Notes under the pieces: generated by a model
The model's input: the letters and a program-made list of their open reading frames with translations, nothing else
Told to the model about the DNA's origin: nothing
Database searches by the model: none
Made by a program: the position numbers and the translations under genes
Part shown: positions 1-6,389 of the stretch, piece by piece
Position numbering within the stretch: position 1 is the stretch's first letter
Layout of the letters: each line of letters starts with the position of its first letter
Assembly: GCA_006227965.1 (NCBI GenBank)
Contig: SBFL01000382.1
Coordinates: 1 to 7,463, forward strand
Length of the DNA: 7,463 nt
Direction: 5' to 3'
Source of the DNA: Bacteroidota bacterium
GTDB lineage: Bacteria > Bacteroidota > Bacteroidia > Flavobacteriales > Flavobacteriaceae

Positions 1-144
1 CAGCAGGGTGCCTGAAACGAATACGTTGAGGCGGCTGAGCTTAAATGAGATCTTCTCCTCGAACGTGCTCTCATTCAGGATGACCAGCCTGTATTTATGA
101 AGAAGCTTGCGCTTGATTTCCTTTCTTCTCTTCTTCTTCTCCAT
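1..144 (-). CDS. M23-family peptidoglycan metallopeptidase, N-terminal fragment (cut by left edge)
   Basis: Reading the minus strand from the ATG at 144-142 gives 48 residues that stay open to the window edge. The protein starts with a very basic stretch (MEKKKRRKEIKRK), followed by LLHKYRLVILNE, STFEEKISF and KLSRLNVFV, and then the beginning of a hydrophobic segment. From memory this lysine/arginine-rich start with the KYRLVILNE and LTRLNVF-like signature is typical of flavobacterial membrane-anchored M23 (LytM/NlpD-like) metallopeptidases, where a transmembrane helix comes next and the catalytic zinc domain lies at the C-terminus. That domain is outside the window, so the enzymatic call rests on the N-terminus alone. 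The start is supported by AAGGAA about five bases upstream. The gene is divergent from tatA. The basic start suggests a cytoplasmic N-terminus with the rest in the periplasm, cleaving peptide cross-links in peptidoglycan. Other membrane-anchored coiled-coil proteins are possible. Confidence 0.7.
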   Translation of the reverse strand, partial: MEKKKRRKEIKRKLLHKYRLVILNESTFEEKISFKLSRLNVFVSGTLL

Positions 145-313
145 GAGATTCCTTCTTACCCATTATCCTGTTAGAACTCCCCGTTCATGTAATCTACAGT
201 GTAAAAGGGGAACCTGTTACCTGGGAGAGCCCCGGATTCCAGGTCTAAAATACATCTTATAGAACAATAAACCGGTTTCTATCCCGATTTTTACTACCTT
301 TACAACAGTAAAT
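145..313. promoter_or_regulatory. Divergent intergenic region between the M23 gene and tatA
   Basis: These 169 bases must hold the promoters for both divergent genes. Toward tatA, TACCTTTA at 295-302 differs from the Bacteroidota -7 element TAnnTTTG only in its last base. No good TTG element sits at the right distance upstream; TTTC at 276-279 is the closest. If used, transcription would start about 5 to 10 bases before the tatA ATG, giving a nearly leaderless message. Toward the M23 gene, the minus strand carries TATTTTAG (about 255-248), also one mismatch from the element. Between them is a perfect 10-base palindrome, AAACCGGTTT (269-278), inside a wider inverted repeat of ATAGAA (259-264) and TTCTAT (277-282). 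This could be an operator, but no regulator is identifiable. No convincing gene is present. Confidence 0.3.
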
Positions 314-505
314 ATGGTCCTAATGAATGCACTCAGTTTTTTTTTAGCAATAGGCCCCTGGCAGATCGCCATCATCGTAATGGTGGTGTTGTTGTTGTTT
401 GGAGGTAAAAAGATACCTGAATTAATGAGGGGGCTGGGAAGCGGCATCAAAGAATTTAAGGATGCCACCAAGGAAGATGATAAACTTGAGGAAAAGAAAG
501 AGTAG
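314..505 (+). CDS. tatA: Twin-arginine translocase subunit TatA
   Basis: The 63-residue product has the TatA layout: a short periplasmic N-terminus, one hydrophobic transmembrane helix (about residues 8-28, [19 protein letters not shown]), a hinge at FGGKK, an amphipathic helix ([18 protein letters not shown]) and a charged, lysine/glutamate-rich tail. The FG hinge followed by K-I-PEL-R-LG is the family signature. TatA oligomers form the passage through which the Tat system moves folded twin-arginine proteins across the inner membrane; TatC, the receptor, is not in this window. At 63 residues it is shorter than E. coli TatA (89) but normal for flavobacteria. The second methionine (codon at 323-325) is an equally plausible start, giving MNALSFF at the N-terminus; neither start has a Shine-Dalgarno sequence. 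The gene is monocistronic: a strong terminator follows 21 bases after the stop. It could formally be TatE or TatB, but the tail is too short for TatB. Confidence 0.93.
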   Translation: MVLMNALSFFLAIGPWQIAIIVMVVLLLFGGKKIPELMRGLGSGIKEFKDATKEDDKLEEKKE

Positions 506-526
506 CTCTCTTTTCCCAATGAATCC

Positions 527-552
527 AAAGCACCTTTCGGGGTGCTTTTTTT
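527..552 (+). terminator. Intrinsic terminator of tatA
   Basis: AAAGCACC (527-534) pairs with GGTGCTTT (541-548) as an uninterrupted 8-bp stem around a six-base loop TTTCGG, and the downstream arm runs directly into seven T residues (546-552). It begins 21 bases after the tatA stop codon. In the opposite direction an A-rich flank also gives some T residues, but no minus-strand gene needs it here. Confidence 0.92.
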
Positions 553-776
553 ATGGATCCCCCCGGGCAATGCCTGGAATGCGCTTCATCGATCCGGTCC
601 CGGCACACGTAATCTGACGGAAATTATTACCGGTAAAACAACAGGTATCACTCCTTCACTCCGAAATTGCCCATATTCACAACAAAAACTTATTCAGATA
701 TGGAGATTGCCCTATTTTCGGTTTACAGAATAAATTGCGGCCCTTCGCCGGGGCGTAATAGATTCATTCGATACAG
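553..776. promoter_or_regulatory. Gene-free leader region of the OmpA-family gene, with inverted repeats
   Basis: I see no credible gene in these 224 bases on either strand. It should carry the promoter of the following gene: TATTTTCG at 713-720 is one mismatch from the Bacteroidota -7 element TAnnTTTG, but no clear TTG lies at the right spacing upstream. Several symmetric elements are present: a hairpin CCGGGC/GCCTGG (563-568 with 572-577, one G-T pair), flanked by an outer GGATC (555-559) and GATCC (591-595); a perfect 10-base palindrome TTACCGGTAA (627-636); CCATAT (671-676) matched by ATATGG (698-703) across 21 bases; and a GC-rich hairpin GCCC/GGGC (740-743 with 751-754) close to the start codon. 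Their function is unknown. Confidence 0.3.
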
Positions 777-3311
777 ATGATGAAAAACAGTTTTCACATA
801 TTTTGGATACTTGTTCTTATAAGCTTTAGCAACCCTGTTCTCTCCCAGGCCGACCTTGCGGGCACCTACGGGTTAGCCTCCCAGGCTGAAGGGCCAGAAT
901 TGGGGCAGGACCGGGCTGGCTCTGAAGACATTTTGCAGGGTGAGCTCCTTTCGAAAAAGGCCTCCGAATATGGAATTCCCTTAAGGACCTATTCCCAACT
1001 GGAAGGCGTCGAATCCGGATATTATGTGATTGTCGGTGTGTTCAGGGAGACCACGAACCTGCCGCGCCTGATCCGGGAACTAAAGGGCAAAGGCCTTCCC
1101 GCCGGGAGTTTCAGGAATCCTGAAAACCAACTGAACTACGTTTATGCCAATCGGTATATAAATGGCGGAGAAGCCCTTAATGATGCCCGTTCCCAACTAG
1201 GCGGTAAATACCTGGAAAAGGTCTGGATCCTTGGTGTTGAGGGGAATCCCGAACCCAAAATGATGCCCGTCGAAAAGGCAGAGCCTGTTGCCATACAATC
1301 TGCAAGCAGCCCAGGGGTAAGTGATCTGTCATTGGTCCGGCCCAACGATCCGCCCACCTCAGAGGATGTTCCGGAGGTTCGGCCCGTTCAGGTTAAAACG
1401 TCAGATGAAAACACGAGCAAACTTCTCAAAAAGGCGAACAGTTATTTTGATCGCATGTGGTATGCCGAAGCGGCTGAATTGTACGAGACTGCATTACTCC
1501 GGAATCCTGATCAAAAGAGTCTTGCGATAATAGAAAAAGTCGCGGATGCTCATTATTTCAATGCCAACATGGACCGGGCATATTATTGGTACGATGCGCT
1601 GTATGAGGTTCAGAAGAAAGATATGGCCTCAGAAAATCTTTTCAAGTACGCCCATGCGCTCAAGGGGGCCGGAAAATACCGAAGGGCTCGCAGACTCTTA
1701 AGGATTTACGACAAAAAAATGGCTGAGGAACGCTCTGAAGCCAAAGACCCCGTATCACAGGAACTGCGGGAACAGGTTCTTGACAATATTCTTATGGCCG
1801 AGGATGCCTTTGTTGTCAGAAACCTTGAAATTAACTCAAAGTATTCGGACTTCGGACCCATGTTTTATGGAGATAACCGGATAGTCTTCGCTTCGGCCTC
1901 AGACTCTTCCTTTTTCTCTACCAGAAGGTACAAGTGGAATAACCAGCCATTTTTGGACCTGTATGTGGCCTCGATGAACGAGGGTTCAAATGAACTGCAT
2001 TCTGCCGTAAAGTTCTCTAAAAAAATCAACACCAAATATCATGAGGCGGCAGTCACTTTTTCTCCTGACCAGCAAACCATGTATTTTACCCGGAACAATT
2101 ACGGGAAGAAGCTGAACCGCGATATTAACGGGGTTAACCATCTGAAAATTTACAGGTCCCGCAAAGTTGGCGGCTCCTGGACCGAGGCTGAGGAACTCCC
2201 ATTCAACGGCGAGGATTATTCCACCGGGCATCCGGCCCTGAGCCCGGATGGAAGCAAACTTTTCTTTGTTTCCGATATGCCTGGCTCTCTCGGGGAAACA
2301 GACATTTTTTATGTGGATATAAACGCGGATGGCAGTTTCTCCACGCCAAAGAACCTGGGGGCCAACATAAACACAAAGCACAAGGAAATGTTTCCCTTTG
2401 TCACTGAGGGCAAGCTGTATTTTTCTTCCAACGGACATATCGGGCTGGGCGGACTGGATGTTTATGAATCGGTTTTTGATCCGGAGTCGGGGTTCCTGCC
2501 GGCAAAAAATGTCGGGAAGCCGGTCAACAGCAAAAGCGATGACTTTTCCTTTATCATCAGGGAGGACACGCACAGCGGCTATTTTGCCTCTAACCGACGT
2601 GGAGGAAAGGGAGACGATGACCTGTACTCCTTTGACCGGCTGCTGCCGGAAGAAGTCAATGAAAATGCGATCGCTGGAGTTGTCATAGATCTAATTTCTG
2701 GAGAAGTACTCCCAGAGGCAATGGTGTCGCTGCTGGACGAGAACCAAATCAAACTGAAGGAAATGACCTCTTCCGCAGATGGCAGCTTTGTGTTTGAGGA
2801 ATTAGGCGGAAACACCCGATACCACATCCGGACCTTAAAAGAAGGCTATCAGGAAGAAAACAGGGAGGTCCAAACCCTTGAAAATGAGCTGGTCTCCACA
2901 GAGATCGCCATGAACAGACTGGAAGAGCGCATCGTGATGGAAGAGGGAATACGCAAACTGAAGATCGACAAGATCCTCTTTGACTTTGACAAGTTCACCA
3001 TACGCGATGACGCGGCCTCTGAACTGGACGAACTGGCCGCCATGATGAAACAGTATCCATCCATGGTGATTAAAATTGAGTCTCATACGGATTCCAGGGG
3101 CTCAGATGCCTATAATAAATACCTTTCGGATAAACGCGCCAAATCCACCCGGGACTATCTGATCCGGCAGGGCATTGCGCCTTCCAGGATAGAAAGTGCG
3201 GTCGGTTATGGTGAAGAGCGGCTCCTTAACGATTGTGATGGCAGTGTTCAGTGTTCCTCCGGGGAGCATCAGCGCAACCGCAGATCCGAGTTCATTATCG
3301 TTAATATGTAG
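777..3311 (+). CDS. OmpA-family envelope protein with SPOR-like, TPR, PD40 propeller and regulatory-like domains (PorE-like architecture)
   Basis: This 844-residue secreted protein probably links the outer membrane or a periplasmic complex to peptidoglycan. A signal peptide (residues 1-23) likely ends VLS before Gln24. Residues 81-155 (YYVIVGVF, a PENQLNYVY strand, then VWILGVEG) resemble a SPOR domain. A proline-rich linker (about 156-212) leads to TPR-like helices (213-320, with YAEAAELYETAL). Residues 349-620 form a beta-propeller with PD40-type repeats (FSPDQQTMYFTRN near 428, LSPDGSKLFFVSD near 488, GKLYFSSNG near 547, GYFASNRRGG near 600). Residues 631-705 look like a carboxypeptidase-regulatory-like beta-sandwich. 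The OmpA C-terminal domain starts near 728 (ILFDFDKF); Asp772 (in HTDSRG) and Arg787 (in YLSDKRA) match the pair that binds diaminopimelate in OmpA homologues. Cys820 and Cys826 could form a disulfide. TPR, propeller, regulatory-like and OmpA domains in this order match PorE, a type IX secretion component of Porphyromonas gingivalis, but no other such gene is nearby. ATG 780 is an alternative start. Confidence 0.9.
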   Translation: MMKNSFHIFWILVLISFSNPVLSQADLAGTYGLASQAEGPELGQDRAGSEDILQGELLSKKASEYGIPLRTYSQLEGVESGYYVIVGVFRETTNLPRLIRELKGKGLPAGSFRNPENQLNYVYANRYINGGEALNDARSQLGGKYLEKVWILGVEGNPEPKMMPVEKAEPVAIQSASSPGVSDLSLVRPNDPPTSEDVPEVRPVQVKTSDENTSKLLKKANSYFDRMWYAEAAELYETALLRNPDQKSLAIIEKVADAHYFNANMDRAYYWYDALYEVQKKDMASENLFKYAHALKGAGKYRRARRLLRIYDKKMAEERSEAKDPVSQELREQVLDNILMAEDAFVVRNLEINSKYSDFGPMFYGDNRIVFASASDSSFFSTRRYKWNNQPFLDLYVASMNEGSNELHSAVKFSKKINTKYHEAAVTFSPDQQTMYFTRNNYGKKLNRDINGVNHLKIYRSRKVGGSWTEAEELPFNGEDYSTGHPALSPDGSKLFFVSDMPGSLGETDIFYVDINADGSFSTPKNLGANINTKHKEMFPFVTEGKLYFSSNGHIGLGGLDVYESVFDPESGFLPAKNVGKPVNSKSDDFSFIIREDTHSGYFASNRRGGKGDDDLYSFDRLLPEEVNENAIAGVVIDLISGEVLPEAMVSLLDENQIKLKEMTSSADGSFVFEELGGNTRYHIRTLKEGYQEENREVQTLENELVSTEIAMNRLEERIVMEEGIRKLKIDKILFDFDKFTIRDDAASELDELAAMMKQYPSMVIKIESHTDSRGSDAYNKYLSDKRAKSTRDYLIRQGIAPSRIESAVGYGEERLLNDCDGSVQCSSGEHQRNRRSEFIIVNM

Positions 3312-3366
3312 CGACTGGGAATCCCTTTTTCGTCCTGTTATCCTCCGAGAAAAGACAGACCATTTA

Positions 3367-3399
3367 TTGGCAAACGATCCTGTTTACAGCTAATTTTTG
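3367..3399 (+). promoter_or_regulatory. Candidate promoter of the small membrane-protein gene
   Basis: A TTG at 3367-3369 is followed 22 bases later by AATTTTTG (3392-3399), one mismatch from the Bacteroidota -7 element TAnnTTTG. This would give a leader of roughly 70 bases before the ATG at 3475. CATCTTTG at 3442-3449 is an alternative -7 element, but the nearest upstream TTG (3425-3427) is too close. Both are weak matches. Confidence 0.25.
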
Positions 3400-3474
3400 A
3401 GCTTTTCATCCAAAAAATTCAACATTGGCAAAATCCCTTCCCATCTTTGAAGCTGGCCAAGCCAATTAATTGCC

Positions 3475-3645
3475 ATGGGGAAGTTATTGCATGTGAAGGA
3501 AATCCATCTCGAGGCCCTGCGGAATTGGACCAGTTTGATGCTTAAGCGGCATTTCAAGGTTTTTTCCTGGTTTTGTTTTGGCTTATGGCTTATCACCATG
3601 TACGCCTTTGTATTCCGTGTCTCCAGCGGATTTGCTCTCGACTGA
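3475..3645 (+). CDS. Small single-pass membrane protein (DUF6747-like)
   Basis: The 56-residue product starts MGKLLHVKEIHLEALRNW and ends FVFRVSSGFALD, with a stop at 3643-3645. The N-terminal half (1-28) is a likely amphipathic, basic helix; residues 29-47 (VFSWFCFGLWLITMYAFVF) form one clear, aromatic-rich transmembrane segment; a short tail follows. From memory this pattern (KEI-LEA-R near the start, FSWF, YAF--RV-TGFAF at the end) matches a small flavobacterial family annotated DUF6747, of unknown function. Basic residues before the helix suggest a cytoplasmic N-terminus. There is no Shine-Dalgarno sequence, as for its neighbours. It lies 163 bases after the OmpA-family gene and has its own intrinsic terminator 29 bases after the stop, which supports a separate transcript. 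It is short enough to be missed by length-limited gene callers. The family name is recalled and not verified; the coding status is more secure. Confidence 0.72.
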   Translation: MGKLLHVKEIHLEALRNWTSLMLKRHFKVFSWFCFGLWLITMYAFVFRVSSGFALD

Positions 3646-3674
3646 AACTATTGGCGGAATGCCGCGATGATGCT

Positions 3675-3699
3675 ACCCTGTCAATTGATGGGGTTTTTT
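3675..3699 (+). terminator. Intrinsic terminator of the small membrane-protein gene
   Basis: ACCCTGTC (3675-3682) pairs with GATGGGGT (3687-3694) as an 8-bp stem, including two G-T pairs, around the loop AATT. It is followed by an unbroken run of six T residues (3694-3699). The T-run overlaps the stop codon of the converging DUF4837 gene (3698-3700). Read in the minus direction the hairpin lacks a T-run, so it should act on plus-strand transcripts only. Confidence 0.75.
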
Positions 3700-4702
3700 A
3701 TTTTCCGGTTGCCTGCTGGTTTTCAAAGGTGACCGTTTTCAGGATGGCCTCCAGTTCGAACATATAGTCCCGTTTGTTGGTGGCTGGGGCAAAGGTGAAC
3801 CCTTCCATTACGAGCTTCCGGTTGCGTGCCTCGTCATTGATGATGTACGTAAGGAAAGGGCCGGCCATGGGATAATTAACCACCTCCCAGATACCCCGGA
3901 CCTCAACCGTCGCCATGCCAGCGACTTCTGCCGGGAACACATAAGGGGCAAACGCTTTTTCTGTTCCCATATAGGTGGTTTTCCCCGGAACATCCGGTCC
4001 CGGAATGTGCCGCTTTCCAATGGAGTCCCGCATTTTAACAATGTCCTGCACAAAGGTGGAATCGGTCTTAAAGCTGTCCCCCGGCATTTCATAAATAATG
4101 ATGTTCATACTGCCCTTCTGGATCTCACGGTCGATCCAAACGAAATTATCCTCTTCTTTCCCGACTTTATAAACGGATGGCAGCCGGAGAGATATGCCAA
4201 ATTTATCCATGAGGACTGTTTCCTTGCTCAGGGAACGCAAAAAACGCTTTTGGGATTCTTTTAGCTCCATCTCCTTGATTGAGGAGATAATCTGTTCCGC
4301 GGAGCCTTCAATGGATGAAATCAAGAGGGAATCGGATGTGCCCTTGATGACGGCCACTTTCTGAGGGGTCGCATAAAGGTCCTGTTGGATCTGTGCGCCG
4401 CTGACCGTGTCCCGGTCCACAAAAAGGACGGCCCTGCGATGCCGGGTGGTCCCCCGAAATACGCTTGGGGGCATGTGTTCAAGATTTAAAAGAGGTTCGT
4501 CCCAGGTGAGTCCCAGCACCGGAGCGGCAAAGTGCTGGCGAACCTCGTCCCCTACGGGGCCCTCCCAGAGGTCGTTGTCCATGACCACGGCAAGGGTATT
4601 GATAGCTCCGATGGAAGCGGGCTTGTATTTCTTGGAAGGCTTGTCCTGGCAGGAGGCCAACAGGGCCAGGATAACAAGGGGGAAGAATCGCAATTGCTTC
4701 AT
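3698..4702 (-). CDS. DUF4837 family lipoprotein
   Basis: The 334-residue product begins with a lipoprotein signal: basic MKQLR, hydrophobic core, and lipobox LASC with the lipidated cysteine at position 18. The residues after it (QDKPSKKYK) are not the strongly acidic patch that marks surface export of many Bacteroidota lipoproteins, so a periplasm-facing location is more likely (inference). The mature protein is soluble: an N-terminal alpha/beta part (35-155, with VVMDNDLWEGPVGDEVR and the RRAVLFVDRDT strand) and a second part (165-330) including FGISLRLPSVYKV, NFVWIDREI, MNIIIYEMPGDSF, VEVRGIWEVVNYPMAGPF and GFTFAPATNKRDYMFELEAI. This matches what I recall of DUF4837, a Bacteroidota-restricted family of unknown function. 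It lies 10 bases downstream of the lytic transglycosylase gene and is almost certainly co-transcribed with it, which hints at a cell-wall role. No Shine-Dalgarno sequence precedes the ATG. No T-run terminator follows on this strand. Confidence 0.88.
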   Translation of the reverse strand: MKQLRFFPLVILALLASCQDKPSKKYKPASIGAINTLAVVMDNDLWEGPVGDEVRQHFAAPVLGLTWDEPLLNLEHMPPSVFRGTTRHRRAVLFVDRDTVSGAQIQQDLYATPQKVAVIKGTSDSLLISSIEGSAEQIISSIKEMELKESQKRFLRSLSKETVLMDKFGISLRLPSVYKVGKEEDNFVWIDREIQKGSMNIIIYEMPGDSFKTDSTFVQDIVKMRDSIGKRHIPGPDVPGKTTYMGTEKAFAPYVFPAEVAGMATVEVRGIWEVVNYPMAGPFLTYIINDEARNRKLVMEGFTFAPATNKRDYMFELEAILKTVTFENQQATGK

Positions 4703-4712
4703 TTGATCTAAT

Positions 4713-6293
4713 TTAAGGGGAACAGTTGCACAGCTTGAGTTTCGTTCCCGGCTTCAGGTTGTTCCCGCGGATACCGTTCCATTCCCGCAGGTTATCGATG
4801 GAAACCCCTTGGTATTTCTTTGATATCGTCCAAAGCGAGTCCCCCTTTTCCACTACATGGAACCGGGGAGAATCATCGGAAGCTCTGGCTACACCGTTGT
4901 TTGCAGAGGAAACAGGGTCTGAGGTGACCGGCTTTCTCGGATAGATCGTCAGGCGCTGCCCAACCCGCAACATATTGGAGCTAAGCCCGTTCCAGCGTTT
5001 GATCTGACTGACACTCACCCCATACCGCTCTGCGATTTTACCCAGATAGTCTCCGCTGCGCACCCGATAGCGGATGCGCTCGTCCGCCTCCACATAGCGA
5101 GGAAGCGGTTTTTCCCGATTTGCCAGTTCTTCCTGAACCTGGGCATAAATGGCTGTTTCATTGGACACAAAAGGGCCCATGACGCTCACGGGAAGACGAA
5201 GCACGTAGTTTTTGTCCTTTATTTTTGGGATGATCCCAAGCTTGTAAGAGGGGTTCAGGGCGGTAATTTCCTCAAGCGGAAGCCCGGTATATTTGGAAAT
5301 CTGATCGAACGTGATGGTTGATTTTACAAGTACCGTGTCCGTTTCAAAGAACGGGCGCTGCAACTCCTTTGGTCTAAGGCCATAGGCTTCCGCGTATTCG
5401 AACAAATACATGGTGGCCAGAAAGGCTGGCACATAGCCCGCTGTTTCCCTGGGCAGGAAGGCCCTTATATTCCAGTAGTTCTCATACCCTCCGGACCTGC
5501 GTATGGCTTTATTTACATTTCCGGGACCTGAATTATAGGCCGCCAGGGCCAGGTCCCAGTCCCCAAAGATCCCATACAGCTTGTCCAGATACCGGCAGGC
5601 AGCATCCGTGGCCATCTCAGGGTCGCTCCGTTCGTCCACATAACTGCTGACCTCAAGGCCATACATACGGCCCGTGCCATACATGAACTGCCAAAGACCC
5701 GTTGCTCCCACCCTGGATTTGGCCGTCGGGTTGAGGGCAGATTCCACAATAGACAGGTATTTAATCTCAAGGGGGAGGTCATATTTGTCCAGGGTTTCCT
5801 CAAACAGGGGGAAATAGTATTCGCTGGCTGCCAGCATGCGCTCCATCAGCTCCCTCTTGTAGGTCAGGAAATGTTTTATGACCCTCTCCAGGGAAGGATT
5901 ATAACTGATGTTGAACGGTGTTTTTTCGTCCAGCAGGGCGAGCCGCTGCTTCAGGAGTTCGGTGTCCAGAGAAACCTCTTCGCTCTTAAGGCTGTCCACC
6001 GCGGCGCTCTGTACTTCCTCGTACATCTGTACGAAGCTTTCCCCGGCTTCCCGGAGCTCCTTTAGCCAAAGGCTGTCGTAGCGGGAGGCGAGTTGAAAAT
6101 CACGCAAGATGAGCGAGTCTGGGGCTTGCCCGGGGTTCAGGGACACTTCCTGTAGGTCTTTGACCGGATTCGCAACCAGGGCCGCGGTACTGTCATTCAA
6201 CCTGTCAGACTGGGGCTTGTCGCCTGTCTGACCCGCGCAAAAGAAGGTCCAAAGCAACAAAATGACCGTGGCATTTGTCTTCATGAAACTCAT
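4713..6293 (-). CDS. MltD-like lytic transglycosylase with LysM repeats
   Basis: This enzyme cleaves the MurNAc-GlcNAc bond of peptidoglycan glycan strands, leaving 1,6-anhydro ends. Counting from the ATG at 6293 (526 residues), a signal peptide (about 1-21, ending near CAG before QTG) leads to a charged helical region (about 30-150), then the SLT domain. That domain shows the catalytic Glu184 in SIVESALNP, GATGLWQFM (196-204), and AAYNSGPGNV (251-260), the standard family-1 motifs. A degenerate LysM-like segment (about 327-368) and two clear LysM modules follow (408-452, YRVRSGDYLGKIAERYGVS; 477-522, FHVVEKGDSLWTISKKY), for glycan binding. The frame is open to an ATG at 6383, but the extra 30 residues are basic and would bury the signal peptide, so I prefer 6293; 6284 (MKTNATV) is equally possible. 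The signal peptide is not a lipoprotein type, unlike E. coli MltD. It lies downstream of pgk and just before the DUF4837 gene. Confidence 0.93.
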   Translation of the reverse strand: MSFMKTNATVILLLWTFFCAGQTGDKPQSDRLNDSTAALVANPVKDLQEVSLNPGQAPDSLILRDFQLASRYDSLWLKELREAGESFVQMYEEVQSAAVDSLKSEEVSLDTELLKQRLALLDEKTPFNISYNPSLERVIKHFLTYKRELMERMLAASEYYFPLFEETLDKYDLPLEIKYLSIVESALNPTAKSRVGATGLWQFMYGTGRMYGLEVSSYVDERSDPEMATDAACRYLDKLYGIFGDWDLALAAYNSGPGNVNKAIRRSGGYENYWNIRAFLPRETAGYVPAFLATMYLFEYAEAYGLRPKELQRPFFETDTVLVKSTITFDQISKYTGLPLEEITALNPSYKLGIIPKIKDKNYVLRLPVSVMGPFVSNETAIYAQVQEELANREKPLPRYVEADERIRYRVRSGDYLGKIAERYGVSVSQIKRWNGLSSNMLRVGQRLTIYPRKPVTSDPVSSANNGVARASDDSPRFHVVEKGDSLWTISKKYQGVSIDNLREWNGIRGNNLKPGTKLKLCNCSP

Positions 6294-6389
6294 CGGATTG
6301 TAATGCGTGGGGGCTGACGAAATTCGGACATTTTTGGTAAAGAACGAAATTTTTGATCTTAAAGTACCCCTAAAAACCTGCATGAAAGG

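Noticed and set aside
217..570. Minus-strand open frame of 117 codons covering tatA
   Set aside because: Low-complexity serine and asparagine runs arise from antisense reading of the tatA transmembrane codons, and it starts beyond the tatA terminator.
542..733. Plus-strand open frame of 63 codons in the OmpA leader region
   Set aside because: Its ATG lies within the tatA terminator sequence and the translation has no recognisable domain, signal or transmembrane pattern.
1986..2573. Minus-strand open frame of 195 codons inside the OmpA-family gene
   Set aside because: It lies entirely antisense to a gene with clear domains, shows no recognisable motifs and has shadow-like composition.
3317..3330. 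GGG-AAT-CCC followed by five T residues, just after the OmpA-family stop codon
   Set aside because: The stem is only 3 bp with a 3-base loop, too weak to call an intrinsic terminator, although position and T-run are suggestive.
3390..3599. Minus-strand open frame of 69 codons in the gap after the OmpA-family gene
   Set aside because: It is antisense to the better-supported 56-codon membrane protein gene and has no recognisable features.
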